Source: Cohnella candidum
GTDB lineage: Bacteria > Bacillota > Bacilli > Paenibacillales > Paenibacillaceae
Length of the DNA: 64,000 nt
Reading direction: 5' to 3'
Assembly: GCF_003713065.1 (NCBI RefSeq)
Contig: NZ_CP033433.1
Coordinates: 62,001-126,000 of the forward strand
Shown here: positions 27,698 through 36,085 of the stretch, piece by piece
Position numbering within the stretch: the stretch's first letter is position 1
Layout of the letters: every line of letters begins with the position of its first letter
The notes under the pieces: model-generated
Databases searched by the model: none
What the model was told of the DNA's origin: nothing
What the model saw: the letters and a program-made list of their open reading frames with translations, nothing else
Program-made: the position numbers and the translations under genes

Positions 27698-27856
27698 GGT
27701 CGTCGTTCCGCGGGGGATACCCGGCGCTTCGGCGCTCCTCGTCGGGGGCAAGGGGACAAGCTATTTTTTTTATCCCGAGCTGCAAGGATTCGGGCGGTTC
27801 AAAAGAGAATAGGATAAGGTTGGATTGGGCTTGTCAGTTTGGGAGGAATCGCAGGA

Positions 27857-29068
27857 ATGTCGGGTAAGAAGAAGCGGCTCTCGCCGATTAACGCAGTCGT
27901 ATGGACCCAGTTTTTAAGCGCGTTCGCGGACAATTTGAACTTTTTTCTGATCGTCGGGATGGTGAACCGCAGCGGCGATGACAATCCGGACGGCACCGTC
28001 GCGTACATCCAAATCGCGTTTTTGCTCGCTTACGTGGTGCTCGCTCCGGTCGTCGGGGCGTTCGCCGACAAGAAATCGAAATCGCGCGTATTGCTCGTCG
28101 GCAACTTGCTGAAAGGAATCGGCATCGCATTGCTGCTGTTCGGGCTGCCGCCGGCCTTGTGTTACCTGTTCGTCGGCGTGGGTGCGGTCGTGTATTCGCC
28201 GGCCAAGTACGGGATCTTGAGCGAATTGACGAATAGCGAAAGCGAGCTGCTCAAGGCGAACGCCAAAATCGAGGGGACCACGATTCTCGCGATCCTGCTC
28301 GGCACGGTAGCCGGGGGGATCCTCGCGCAAAACTCCGATTTGCCGGCGATTTTGGCCTGCTTGGGCGTCTACTTGCTGTCGCTGCTGCTAACGTTCGCCG
28401 TTCCGGTGCAAGGAGGCGACGCGTCCATTCGTTACGGCGAGTCGGCCAAGCAGTTCCTCCGCGATACCGCGGCGTTGTTCCGTCTGCGCCGGGCACGGTT
28501 TTCGCTGATCGGCACGTCGTCTTTCTGGCTGACCGCGTCGGTGCTGCGCATCGCGCTCGTCGCTTGGCTGCCGGTGAATCTCGGAATCACGGACACGGAG
28601 GACCAGTCCCTGATCATCGGCGTGACGGCGATCGGCGTCGTCATCAGCGCCGTACTGACGCCTCTTCTGGTACCGGCCGGCAAGTTGTACCGAAGCTTCT
28701 ATTACGGCTTGTTCATGGTGCTGTGCGTCATGGTGGCGAGCCTGATCCCGAGCCTCTGGTTCACGATCGCGCTGCTGTTCGTCATCGGCATCCTGGGCGG
28801 CATTTTCCTCATCCCGCTCAACACGATGCTGCAGGAGGAGGGCAAAGACACCATCGGTTCCGGCAAAACGATCGCCGTCCAGAACTTCATCGAGCAGGCG
28901 CTCACCGTCCTCGGCTTGTCGATCTATCTCGCGATGAGCGAGGCGGACGTGTCGATCAACCTGTCGGTGATCGGCATCGGCCTCGTGCTGCTGCTGTTCA
29001 TCCTCTACCTCGCCACCCAGATCGGCCGCGTGAAAGCGGCAGTGCAGGGGGAGACGAGCCGCCGCTAG
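27857..29068 (+). CDS. LplT-like MFS lysophospholipid transporter
   Basis: A 403-residue MFS protein with twelve helices, close in pattern to LplT, which flips lysophospholipids across the cytoplasmic membrane. Supporting blocks are NAVVWTQFLSAFADNLNFFL, VYSPAKYGILSELT and IFLIPLNTMLQEEGKDTIGSG. ATG 27857 follows GGGAGGAA by about 9 bases; a TTG at 27839 is less likely. E. coli LplT is paired with an acyltransferase (aas) that is not seen here. A hairpin with T tail follows. Confidence 0.82.
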   Translation: MSGKKKRLSPINAVVWTQFLSAFADNLNFFLIVGMVNRSGDDNPDGTVAYIQIAFLLAYVVLAPVVGAFADKKSKSRVLLVGNLLKGIGIALLLFGLPPALCYLFVGVGAVVYSPAKYGILSELTNSESELLKANAKIEGTTILAILLGTVAGGILAQNSDLPAILACLGVYLLSLLLTFAVPVQGGDASIRYGESAKQFLRDTAALFRLRRARFSLIGTSSFWLTASVLRIALVAWLPVNLGITDTEDQSLIIGVTAIGVVISAVLTPLLVPAGKLYRSFYYGLFMVLCVMVASLIPSLWFTIALLFVIGILGGIFLIPLNTMLQEEGKDTIGSGKTIAVQNFIEQALTVLGLSIYLAMSEADVSINLSVIGIGLVLLLFILYLATQIGRVKAAVQGETSRR

Positions 29069-29114
29069 CCAAACGGACATTTGCGCTATAAAATCGTATT
29101 TAGATGTGACGAAG

Positions 29115-29158
29115 AACGTCCTTTTTCGCTCGATGAGCGGTGAGGGGCGTTTTTCTAT
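29115..29158 (+). terminator. Probable terminator
   Basis: AACGTCC pairs with GGGCGTT, enclosing an inner CGCTC-GAT-GAGCG hairpin, and a T tract follows. It lies between the LplT-like gene and the nuclease-like gene. Confidence 0.6.
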
Positions 29159-29181
29159 TTTGCGGAGGAGGTGTCGGCAGC

Positions 29182-29853
29182 ATGGATTTCGAGGAAGCAC
29201 ATGAAAAGTGGATAGCCGGGCATTTGGAGAAGAGATCGGGAGAGCGCCGGGGAAGGCTGGAGAGGGGGCATCGGCACGCGGAGACCTCGTTTGCGCGGAA
29301 CGTTTGGTGGGAGTTGTGCGGCCATTTCGATCATCTGCACCCGGAGTATGAAGTGCCGGATTGGAGAGGACGCTCTTACTTCGCGGATTTTGCCTGGATC
29401 ACTCCCTTCATCCGCCTCATCATCGAGATCAAAGGGTATGCGGCGCACGTGCGCGATATGGACCGGCTTAAATACTGCCACGAGCTGAACCGGGAAACGT
29501 TTCTTACCGCGATGGGGTATACGGTCATCTCATTCGCTTACGACGACGTAGAACAGCGTCCCGACGCATGCATAGCGTTGCTCCGCATGGTGATGAGCCG
29601 CTTTCGGTCCGGCGCGTCACCGGTTTCCAGAGCTTTGCCGGCTGAGAAGGAGCTGATTCGTCTGGCTGTAAGGTCGGTTTCGCCCCTGCGGCCGAAGGAT
29701 GTTGCTGAGTATTACGGGATAGATCTTAAAACGGCCATCGCGATGATGCGGAAGTTGTCGGACAAAGGCTGGTTGACTCCCGTAACGGGAGAGCGTGGGA
29801 AGCGGGTCGTTCGCTATGAGTTAGTTAGAGGAGCCGTGGATTATTTGGATTAG
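29182..29853 (+). CDS. Vsr/DUF559-like nuclease fold fused to a winged-helix domain
   Basis: A 223-residue protein. Residues about 40-145 have the layout of DUF559/Vsr-type PD-(D/E)XK nucleases: FADFAW with Asp69, then IIEIKGYAAH with Glu82 and Lys84, an RDMDR helix, and the closing strand YTVISFAYDDV. Residues about 160-223 (RPKDVAEYYGIDLKTAIAMM, then RKLSDKGWLTPV) look like a winged-helix DNA-binding domain. The combination suggests a DNA-targeted nuclease or a regulator derived from one. GGAGGAGGTG lies about 9 bases before the ATG. No methyltransferase or partner gene is beside it. Its stop codon is the first triplet of repeat array C. Confidence 0.68.
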   Translation: MDFEEAHEKWIAGHLEKRSGERRGRLERGHRHAETSFARNVWWELCGHFDHLHPEYEVPDWRGRSYFADFAWITPFIRLIIEIKGYAAHVRDMDRLKYCHELNRETFLTAMGYTVISFAYDDVEQRPDACIALLRMVMSRFRSGASPVSRALPAEKELIRLAVRSVSPLRPKDVAEYYGIDLKTAIAMMRKLSDKGWLTPVTGERGKRVVRYELVRGAVDYLD

Positions 29854-30042
29854 CGGGAAAACTTCCTACTAATTTTCGTGTTCATCGGGACTGCGGCGGA
29901 ATAACGGGAAAACCTCCCACTAATCTTCGCCCAGAGGGGCATAAGTGGCATGACCCGGCGAATTAGTTGGAGGTTTTCCCATTAATTTTGCGATTTTGCG
30001 AGTTTGCGGCGGAATAGCGGGAGGATTTCCCACTAAATTCGC
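29851..30042. repeat. Intergenic 51-bp-phased repeat array C
   Basis: Four related phrases of about 28 bp begin at 29851, 29902, 29964 and 30015. The first and second, and the third and fourth, are exactly 51 bp apart. The core is GGGAAAACNTCCNACTAATNTTCG in copies 1-2. In copy 3 the core is turned round (GGAGGTTTTCCC) while the flanking TAG and TTAATTTTGCG keep their orientation. Copies 2 and 4 are preceded by TGCGGCGGAATA. The array fills the gap between the convergent nuclease-like and HD-GYP genes. Confidence 0.75.
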
Positions 30043-30085
30043 AGCGAATGCGCGGAATCAGCGGCAACCGGGGGAGACGCCCCCC

Positions 30086-31654
30086 TCAGCCCGCGGCGAG
30101 GTTCGGATCCAAGTACTGGTCGCGGATTTTCAGGATGGCCGGCAGGTTCTCGAAGAAGATGTCGACCAGCTTCGGGTCGAAATGCTTCCCGCGCTGCTCG
30201 CGGAAGTGCGCGAGGATGTCCTCGAGGCTCCAAGCGCTCTTGTAGACGCGGTCGCTGCCGAGGGCGTCGAACACGTCCGCCACCGCCGTGATCCGGCCGT
30301 AGATGTGGATGTCCTCGCCGGCCAACCCGTTCGGATATCCCGAGCCGTCGTACTTCTCGTGGTGCTGGTACGCGATGATCGCCGCCGTTTTGATGATGTC
30401 GCGGTTGGAGTGGTTCAGCATGGCGTAGCCGTAATTCGCGTGCTCCTTGATCAGCTCGAACTCATCCGGCGTCAGCTTGCCCGGCTTGTTCAGCACGGCG
30501 TCCGGGATCGCGACTTTGCCGACGTCATGCATGGAGGAGGCGAGGCGCACGAGCTCGGCCTCTTCCTCGGGCAGGCCGTATTTCAAGGCCAGCAGCTTGG
30601 AGTATTCGGCCACCCGTTTGACGTGGTTGCCCGTTTCCTTCGAGCGGGTTTCCGCGATTTCGCCGAGCGTGAAGATGATCTCCTTCTGGGCCGTCTCGAC
30701 TTCTTCGTTCAAGTACAGGTTTTCGAACGCGACGGAGACGTTGGAGCAGTAAATCTCGATCAAGTACCGGTTCCATTCGTTCAGGGACTTCGAGCCTTCG
30801 AAATAGATGACGTTTTCGCGCCCGGTTTTGCTTTCGAAATAGCAGGTGAAATGGTCCTCGTGAAACGTGCTTTTCTTCTCCCGGAACGTTCGCTCGATGC
30901 TGCTCAGCACGTGCGCCGGCACGACTTCCTCGATTTTGGCGTTTTCGCTGAGCTCGTAGTCGCCGGATGCCGCCAGGATATAGATTTCCTCTTGCCCTTT
31001 CGCGACGGCGAAGCTGTTGCAATGCAGCGCGTTCTTATGCAGGTTGAGGATCGAGGTCAACTGCGTCAGCACGCCGGACGCGAATTTCTTCATCGACTTC
31101 AGCTCGAAAAGGTCGGCGGACGATTTGATAATCTTCTCGAGGCCGACCTTGTTGTTTTCGATGACCATGATATCGCGGTACGAGCGCAGGGCGGCCATGA
31201 TGGTCGTGAAAAGCTTCTGCGTGGTCAGCTCGGTTTTTTCCTTGTAGTCGTTAATGTCGTAGTTCGTGATGACGACCTTCTCCGGCGCCTGTCCGGGCTG
31301 CCCCGTGCGCAGGATGATCCGGACCGAGGAGTACTTCAGTTCTTCCCGGATATATTTGACGAGGCGCAAGCCAGAGTCGTCCTGGTCCATGACGACGTCG
31401 AGCAGAATGATCGCCGCGTCGGGATGTTCACGGATGACGCGATAAGCTTCCGTTTCCGAATAGGCGCTCAGAAATTCGAGCTGCTTGCCGTCGAACTCGA
31501 AATCGCTCAGCACCATCCGGGTGAGGTGGTGCACTTCCTGTTCGTCGTCGACGATGATGACTTTCCAATACTCTTTCTCGCGGCCTGCGTCGGCCGTCTC
31601 CGCCAGATCCTCGTCGGCGAAGATAAGGAAATCCTCTTGCTGATCGCTTGCCAT
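30086..31654 (-). CDS. Response regulator with HD-GYP c-di-GMP phosphodiesterase output and DUF3369
   Basis: A 522-residue regulator. The receiver domain (about 25-150) has the acidic pocket VIIVDDEQEV and phospho-acceptor Asp in IILLDVVMDQDD. A DUF3369-like middle region (about 170-320) follows. The HD-GYP domain (about 330-500) is complete: HDVGKVAIPDAVLNKPGKL, YQHHEKYDGSGYPNGL and ADVFDAL. HD-GYP domains hydrolyse c-di-GMP to GMP, so phosphorylation should change c-di-GMP level. ATG 31654 (MASDQQEDF) with GAGGGATG upstream is the better start. It lies within 5 bases of the kinase stop and is surely co-transcribed. Confidence 0.93.
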   Translation of the reverse strand: MASDQQEDFLIFADEDLAETADAGREKEYWKVIIVDDEQEVHHLTRMVLSDFEFDGKQLEFLSAYSETEAYRVIREHPDAAIILLDVVMDQDDSGLRLVKYIREELKYSSVRIILRTGQPGQAPEKVVITNYDINDYKEKTELTTQKLFTTIMAALRSYRDIMVIENNKVGLEKIIKSSADLFELKSMKKFASGVLTQLTSILNLHKNALHCNSFAVAKGQEEIYILAASGDYELSENAKIEEVVPAHVLSSIERTFREKKSTFHEDHFTCYFESKTGRENVIYFEGSKSLNEWNRYLIEIYCSNVSVAFENLYLNEEVETAQKEIIFTLGEIAETRSKETGNHVKRVAEYSKLLALKYGLPEEEAELVRLASSMHDVGKVAIPDAVLNKPGKLTPDEFELIKEHANYGYAMLNHSNRDIIKTAAIIAYQHHEKYDGSGYPNGLAGEDIHIYGRITAVADVFDALGSDRVYKSAWSLEDILAHFREQRGKHFDPKLVDIFFENLPAILKIRDQYLDPNLAAG

Positions 31655-31658
31655 TATG

Positions 31659-33173
31659 TCATCCCTCATTCATCGGAATTTGGATAATAAACGCGGTCCC
31701 GGCTCCTACCTGGCTCTCGCATCGGATCGTGCCTCCCAGAGACTGCGTCACCAGATTGTAAACGATATTCATGCCGAGTCCGGTGCCGCCTCCTCCGCGG
31801 TTGGTGGTGAAGAAGGGGTTGAAGATCTGCTCCACGATTTCCGGCGGCATGCCTTTGCCGTTATCGGAGTACAGGAGGGTGAGGCCTTCGCTTTCATCGG
31901 TCCGGATATCGATGGTCATCGTGCCCTCGGAATCCGGCTCGAATGCGTGGATGAGGGAATTCATGATCAAATTGGTGACGATTTGCGATACGGCCCCGGG
32001 ATCGCTCAGAATCTCCACGCCGTCCGTTCCGGTCAGCTCAACGCGGTGCTTCGTTTTCTTGAGCTGCGGCTGCAGGCTGACGAGCACTTCGCGGACGTAC
32101 TCTTTCACATGGAACTTCCGCTTGATTTCCACCGAACGGTCGACGGCCACCTGCTTGAAGCTCTTGACCAGCTCGGAAGCGCGGGACAGGTTGGCTTGGA
32201 TCATGCCCGTCGTATCGAGCACCGTTTTCAGAAATTCCTCCAGGTCGGAGCGTTTCATGGCGTTCGATTGGTACAGCTTCTGAAACTCCTTGGACTTCTC
32301 CGCCATGAAAGAAGAGGCGGTGACGCCGATGCCGAGCGGGGTGTTGATTTCGTGGGACACGCCCGCGACGAGGCTTCCCAACGCCACCATCTTCTCCGAT
32401 TCCACCAGCTGCTTCTGCGTCTGCTTGATCGTGCTCATCGCTTGCTGCAGCTCGCTGTAGCGGTTTTCCTGCTTATGCACCATTTCGTTGAAGGCGGAAG
32501 CGACTTCGTTGATCTCCCGGCTGGCCATGACCGGAATCGGCCGGTAGGCTTCCCCTTCCTTGACGGATACCGCAGCCTCGCGGATTTTCAGCAGAGGGCG
32601 GATCAGCAGCCTCCGGATGATGAAATACAGCGAGACGAGCAGCAGGACGGTGATGGTGGAGCCGACCACGATGATAAGAAGCGTGCGCTGGTGAATCAAG
32701 GCATCGCTCTCCGAGGTGTTCAGCAGCAGCTCGATCGCGCCGACCGTGACCCCGTCTTCCTTCAGCGGCGCGGTCAACCGATCCTGCGGCGTCCCGTCGT
32801 CTCCGTGGAACTGCTCGACCAGCGTGCGCCGGGTTTCGAGCATTTGGATCATGCCGGAAGGCGAGGGCTGCCCGATCCGGTCGCGGTTCGTGGAGGCGAG
32901 AATCTCCTTGTCTCCGTAGAGCGTTAATTCGATGACGTTGGCGTTCTTGTATTGGATGTAATCGAAAATTTGCTGAACGTCTTGCATGTTATGCGATTCT
33001 TCGTATCGGCCGTTGATCGCCGTCGTCATGCCGTCCAGTTGGCTGATGTACGTCTCCTGGACGGATTTCTGCAGGCTGTAAGAGTCGAACCAGACGATGA
33101 CGGACATCATGATCACGGTCACCGAGCTGACGAGGATCAATATCCTTTTTTGCAGGCTGAGTTTGCTGGACAC
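31659..33173 (-). CDS. Membrane sensor histidine kinase paired with the HD-GYP regulator
   Basis: A 504-residue kinase. TM1 is about residues 10-28 and the extracellular sensor about 29-165. TM2 is about 168-190, followed by HAMP (about 190-245) and a HisKA-type dimerisation domain with GSLVAGVSHEINTPLGIGVT. HATPase_c carries NLIMNSLIHAFEPDS, YSDNGKGMPPE and GGGGTGLGMNIVYNL. The gene order lipoprotein, kinase, HD-GYP regulator, with almost no spacing at the second junction, implies a dedicated signalling pair that controls c-di-GMP. Confidence 0.92.
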   Translation of the reverse strand: MSSKLSLQKRILILVSSVTVIMMSVIVWFDSYSLQKSVQETYISQLDGMTTAINGRYEESHNMQDVQQIFDYIQYKNANVIELTLYGDKEILASTNRDRIGQPSPSGMIQMLETRRTLVEQFHGDDGTPQDRLTAPLKEDGVTVGAIELLLNTSESDALIHQRTLLIIVVGSTITVLLLVSLYFIIRRLLIRPLLKIREAAVSVKEGEAYRPIPVMASREINEVASAFNEMVHKQENRYSELQQAMSTIKQTQKQLVESEKMVALGSLVAGVSHEINTPLGIGVTASSFMAEKSKEFQKLYQSNAMKRSDLEEFLKTVLDTTGMIQANLSRASELVKSFKQVAVDRSVEIKRKFHVKEYVREVLVSLQPQLKKTKHRVELTGTDGVEILSDPGAVSQIVTNLIMNSLIHAFEPDSEGTMTIDIRTDESEGLTLLYSDNGKGMPPEIVEQIFNPFFTTNRGGGGTGLGMNIVYNLVTQSLGGTIRCESQVGAGTAFIIQIPMNEG

Positions 33174-33197
33174 GGCGGTTCTCCTCTGGGCGATGGG

Positions 33198-33575
33198 TTA
33201 GGGAATTTTGAATTTGATCGTTTTGGTGACGTCATACGGCGTATGGTCGTTGTTGTGCAACGAAACCTTCAAAATGTGGTCGCCCGAGGGGACGTTCGGA
33301 AACTCGTAATGGGATTCCGTGACTCCGATTTTGTCGTTGTCGTCCAGGTACATATGGATATGTCCTTCGCCTGTCTTGCGCCCTTGGCCGTAATGCTCGG
33401 GCGAGATGTGCATGTCCGTCTCCACGTCTATGGCGAACGTGGTTCCTTCGACCTTCCATTTCACGTCCAGCGACGGCTTATGGACTTGGTTTCCGCTCGC
33501 CGTCTGTGCTTTGTTTCCGCATGCCGCTAGCATAAAACAACAAATGACGGCAAGGTAAATGCCCCTGAATTTCAT
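33198..33575 (-). CDS. Small His-rich lipoprotein upstream of the kinase
   Basis: A 125-residue lipoprotein with signal and lipobox FMLAACGNK. The mature part is a single beta-rich domain with many His and Asp residues: MHISPEHYGQGRKTGEGHIH and DHILKVSLHNNDHTPYD. The His-rich pattern hints at metal or ligand binding. It lies 24 bases upstream of the kinase gene on the same strand and could be its accessory sensor (inference). GAGGTG precedes the ATG. Confidence 0.75.
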   Translation of the reverse strand: MKFRGIYLAVICCFMLAACGNKAQTASGNQVHKPSLDVKWKVEGTTFAIDVETDMHISPEHYGQGRKTGEGHIHMYLDDNDKIGVTESHYEFPNVPSGDHILKVSLHNNDHTPYDVTKTIKFKIP

Positions 33576-33789
33576 CGTAACACCTCATGTTCTATGAAAA
33601 ATTTACTATAATCACAGATACGGACAAATTCTACGGAGGGTTCGAGATTTCCTCCCGTTTCGGTCGCCATTTGTGGAATATTCGAGGCAATTGTCGAAAA
33701 TGTTTCGTTCGGAGCTCTTTCAACCGGAAGGACAAGATGGTAAAGTTTGAGCAAGAGGGTCGGTTCCATTACCGCGAGGAGTGAAAGAG

Positions 33790-34077
33790 ATGAAAGATAC
33801 GAAGGAATACGCCGTGTTGAACGCGATGGAGCCCATCGTCATTCGGCTGTTCGAGGACAATTATTTGAAGCAGCGGACACTCGTCTGCGATTGCGATAAA
33901 TGCCAGCTCGACATCCTGCTGCTGACCTTGAATAAGCTGCCTCCCCGCTATACGTCCAGCCAGGCGGGCGAAGCCTACGTCAAGGCGCTTTATTTAAACA
34001 ACCAGTTGCAGTCCGACATTCTGACCGTGTTGACCCAGGCGGTCAAGGTGATTGAAGACAGACCGAGCCACCCTTAA
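33790..34077 (+). CDS. comFB: ComFB-family protein
   Basis: A 95-residue protein of the late-competence ComFB family. The four-Cys-type motif is VCDCDKCQLDILLLTLN (three Cys visible), and the following LPPRYTSSQAGEAYVK matches the family block. ComFB proteins from cyanobacteria and Bacillus have been reported to bind c-di-GMP, which fits its place beside an HD-GYP system. It is not in a comF operon here. ATG 33790 is chosen over GTG 33781 because AGGAG is then 8 bases upstream. Confidence 0.85.
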   Translation: MKDTKEYAVLNAMEPIVIRLFEDNYLKQRTLVCDCDKCQLDILLLTLNKLPPRYTSSQAGEAYVKALYLNNQLQSDILTVLTQAVKVIEDRPSHP

Positions 34078-34107
34078 ATCGTAAAATGACGGAAATTACC
34101 GTAAAAG

Positions 34108-34137
34108 AAGGCCGGGGAGCAACTCCCCGGCCTTTCT
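34108..34137. terminator. Bidirectional terminator
   Basis: AAGGCCGGGGAG pairs perfectly with CTCCCCGGCCTT across CAA, with A residues on the left and T residues on the right. It separates the convergent comFB and aldo/keto reductase genes. Confidence 0.88.
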
Positions 34138-34152
34138 TGCGCATACAGAGAA

Positions 34153-35055
34153 TTACTTGAGTCCGGCCCATGCAGGCTCATGCACTTCTTCCCAGCGCCT
34201 GCGGATCAGGTCGAACTGCTCGGGCTCCAGCTTGCCCTTCCGCGCGAATTCGAACGCCTTCATCATATGGTCGAGATTTTTCGTGCCGACCAAGGCCAAA
34301 TGCACTTGCGGGAAGCTGAGGACGAAACGCAGCGAAATTTCCGTGATTTTATCCGAATCCTCGTTTTTGAACGGGAAGTCCAGCTTCTCCAAGCGCTTGA
34401 TATAATCTTCCGGCGCGTTTTCGGCACCTTGCCGGGACCAGACGACGTTGGCGAGAGGCCGCTTGATGACGATGCCCATGCCGCGCTCGGCCGCCTTGTC
34501 CAGCGTAAGCGTAACGGCTTCCTGGTCGGCGATGTTCAGCGACGTCTGCAGCGAATCGAACACGCCCGTTCCGATGGCGTACAGGGCGTCGGTGCTGTCC
34601 CCGCTGTAGCCGATATAGCGCGTCAATCCCTCCTGCTTGAACTTCTGCAGCGCTTCGATCAGATCCCCTTGGCGCAGCACGGCCTCGGAGCAGCTATGGA
34701 TGTAGAGCATGTCCAGATAGTCCGTTTTCAGGTCCCTCAGCGAACGCTCGATGCTCGGCCTCGCGTTGCGGACGTCCCATTCCGGATAGGGAAGCCCGGC
34801 TTTCTGTCCTTCTCCCAGCTTGCTGAACAAGTAGTAGTCCTGCCTGCGGTGAGAGACCGTGTCCCCGATCATTTTCTCGCTGTCGAGATAGATGGAGGCC
34901 GTATCGATGACGTTCATCCCTTCGTCAAGCGCGGCATTCAGCAGCTTACCCGCGTTTTCCGTCGTCGTATCGACGCTTTTCATCGCGATTTCGTATCCGC
35001 CGAACCCGACGACCGCTACGTTCATGTCCGTTTTTCCCAGTTGTCTTCGTTCCAT
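34153..35055 (-). CDS. Aldo/keto reductase
   Basis: A 300-residue (beta/alpha)8 NADPH-dependent oxidoreductase. The start ERRQLGKTDMNVAVVGFGGY, the catalytic Asp/Tyr region NVIDTASIYLDSEKMIG, the Lys region DYYLFSKLGEG and the His region YLDMLYIHSCS are all in place. The later GIVIKRPLANVVWS matches the YdhF/YghZ-like branch. ATG 35055 is preferred to 35073 because GAGAGGTG is then 8 bases upstream. The substrate is unknown. Confidence 0.92.
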   Translation of the reverse strand: MERRQLGKTDMNVAVVGFGGYEIAMKSVDTTTENAGKLLNAALDEGMNVIDTASIYLDSEKMIGDTVSHRRQDYYLFSKLGEGQKAGLPYPEWDVRNARPSIERSLRDLKTDYLDMLYIHSCSEAVLRQGDLIEALQKFKQEGLTRYIGYSGDSTDALYAIGTGVFDSLQTSLNIADQEAVTLTLDKAAERGMGIVIKRPLANVVWSRQGAENAPEDYIKRLEKLDFPFKNEDSDKITEISLRFVLSFPQVHLALVGTKNLDHMMKAFEFARKGKLEPEQFDLIRRRWEEVHEPAWAGLK

Positions 35056-35184
35056 CGTGCATTCACCTCTCAAGTCGGAATTAATATTGGATTACCCCCC
35101 TGAGATTGGGCAAACCAGAAAACCGGGTCTATAATGAGAGAGAATGCAAAATGCGGAAACCAGAGGCGGGAGGAGGCTCGGGGC

Positions 35185-36054
35185 ATGATCCGGGTAGGGC
35201 TCGCGGGCTGGGGCGACCACGATCGGTTGTACGCTCCGGGAACCAAACCGCAAAACAAGCTGAAGGAATACGCCCGGCAGCTGCCGGTCGTCGAGGTGGA
35301 CAGCACGTTTTACGCCATCCAGACGCCGGAGCGTTTCCAGGCGTGGGCCGAAGATACGCCGGCCGAATTTCGGTTCGTCGTCAAGGCTTATCAGGTGCTC
35401 ACGGGGCACCGGAGGGGAAATCCGGCGGGCGACGGGCTGGATGCCGCGTTCGAAGCTTTCCGTGCTTCGTTGGAGCCTGTGCGGGCTGCCGGCAAGCTGC
35501 AGGCGGTTCTGTTTCAATATCCGCCGTGGTTCGACTGCATCCGGGAGAACGTTCGGGTCCTTCGGGAGGCGAAGGAGAGAATGGCCGGCTTTCCGTGCGC
35601 GCTGGAATTCCGGCATCAAAGCTGGTTCCGGCCGGAGTTCCGGCAGAAAACGCTTGACTTCATGGCACGGGAAGGTTGGATTCACAGCGTATGCGACGAG
35701 CCCCAGGCCGGCGAGACGTCGGTTCCGACGGTGCTGAGCGCCACGGATCCCGGGCTGACGATCGTGCGGATGCATGGACGCAACGTCTCCGGATGGAATT
35801 CGGGCGGAGCGCCGAACTGGCGGGACGTCCGCTACCTCTATCACTACAGCCGGGAGGAACTGGCGGAGTGGGTGGACCGGTTGGCCATGTTGGAGGAACA
35901 GTCGCAGGAAGTCTCCGTCATCTTCAACAACAACTCCGGCGGCCATGCGGCGGGCAACGCGGCGGACCTGTTGGAGCTGCTGGGACAAGCCGCGCCGGAG
36001 CTGAAGGATCCCGGGAAGCAGCCGGAGCAGCTCGATTTGTTCGACGCGACATAG
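35185..36054 (+). CDS. DUF72 (YecE-like) protein
   Basis: A 289-residue TIM-barrel-like protein of family DUF72, whose molecular function is not established. Family blocks are IRVGLAGWGDHDRLY at the start, VEVDSTFYAIQTPE, AVLFQYPPWF, CALEFRHQSWF and IVRMHGRN, with a final NNNSGGHAAGNA. ATG 35185 has GGGAGGAGG 9 bases upstream; an in-frame ATG at 35134 is less likely. It precedes the NAD(P)HX repair gene by 31 bases and is probably co-transcribed. Confidence 0.9.
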   Translation: MIRVGLAGWGDHDRLYAPGTKPQNKLKEYARQLPVVEVDSTFYAIQTPERFQAWAEDTPAEFRFVVKAYQVLTGHRRGNPAGDGLDAAFEAFRASLEPVRAAGKLQAVLFQYPPWFDCIRENVRVLREAKERMAGFPCALEFRHQSWFRPEFRQKTLDFMAREGWIHSVCDEPQAGETSVPTVLSATDPGLTIVRMHGRNVSGWNSGGAPNWRDVRYLYHYSREELAEWVDRLAMLEEQSQEVSVIFNNNSGGHAAGNAADLLELLGQAAPELKDPGKQPEQLDLFDAT

Positions 36055-36085
36055 GCGACATAGCGAACATAGGGAGGGAAAGGCC

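Noticed and set aside
27697-27856. Mobile-element remnant or terminator in the GC-rich gap
   Set aside because: There is only a weak hairpin, a T8 run some way off and no terminal inverted repeats or transposase fragment.
29996-31687. A 563-codon open frame antisense to the HD-GYP regulator
   Set aside because: Shadow of the minus-strand regulator, which has complete receiver and HD-GYP motifs.
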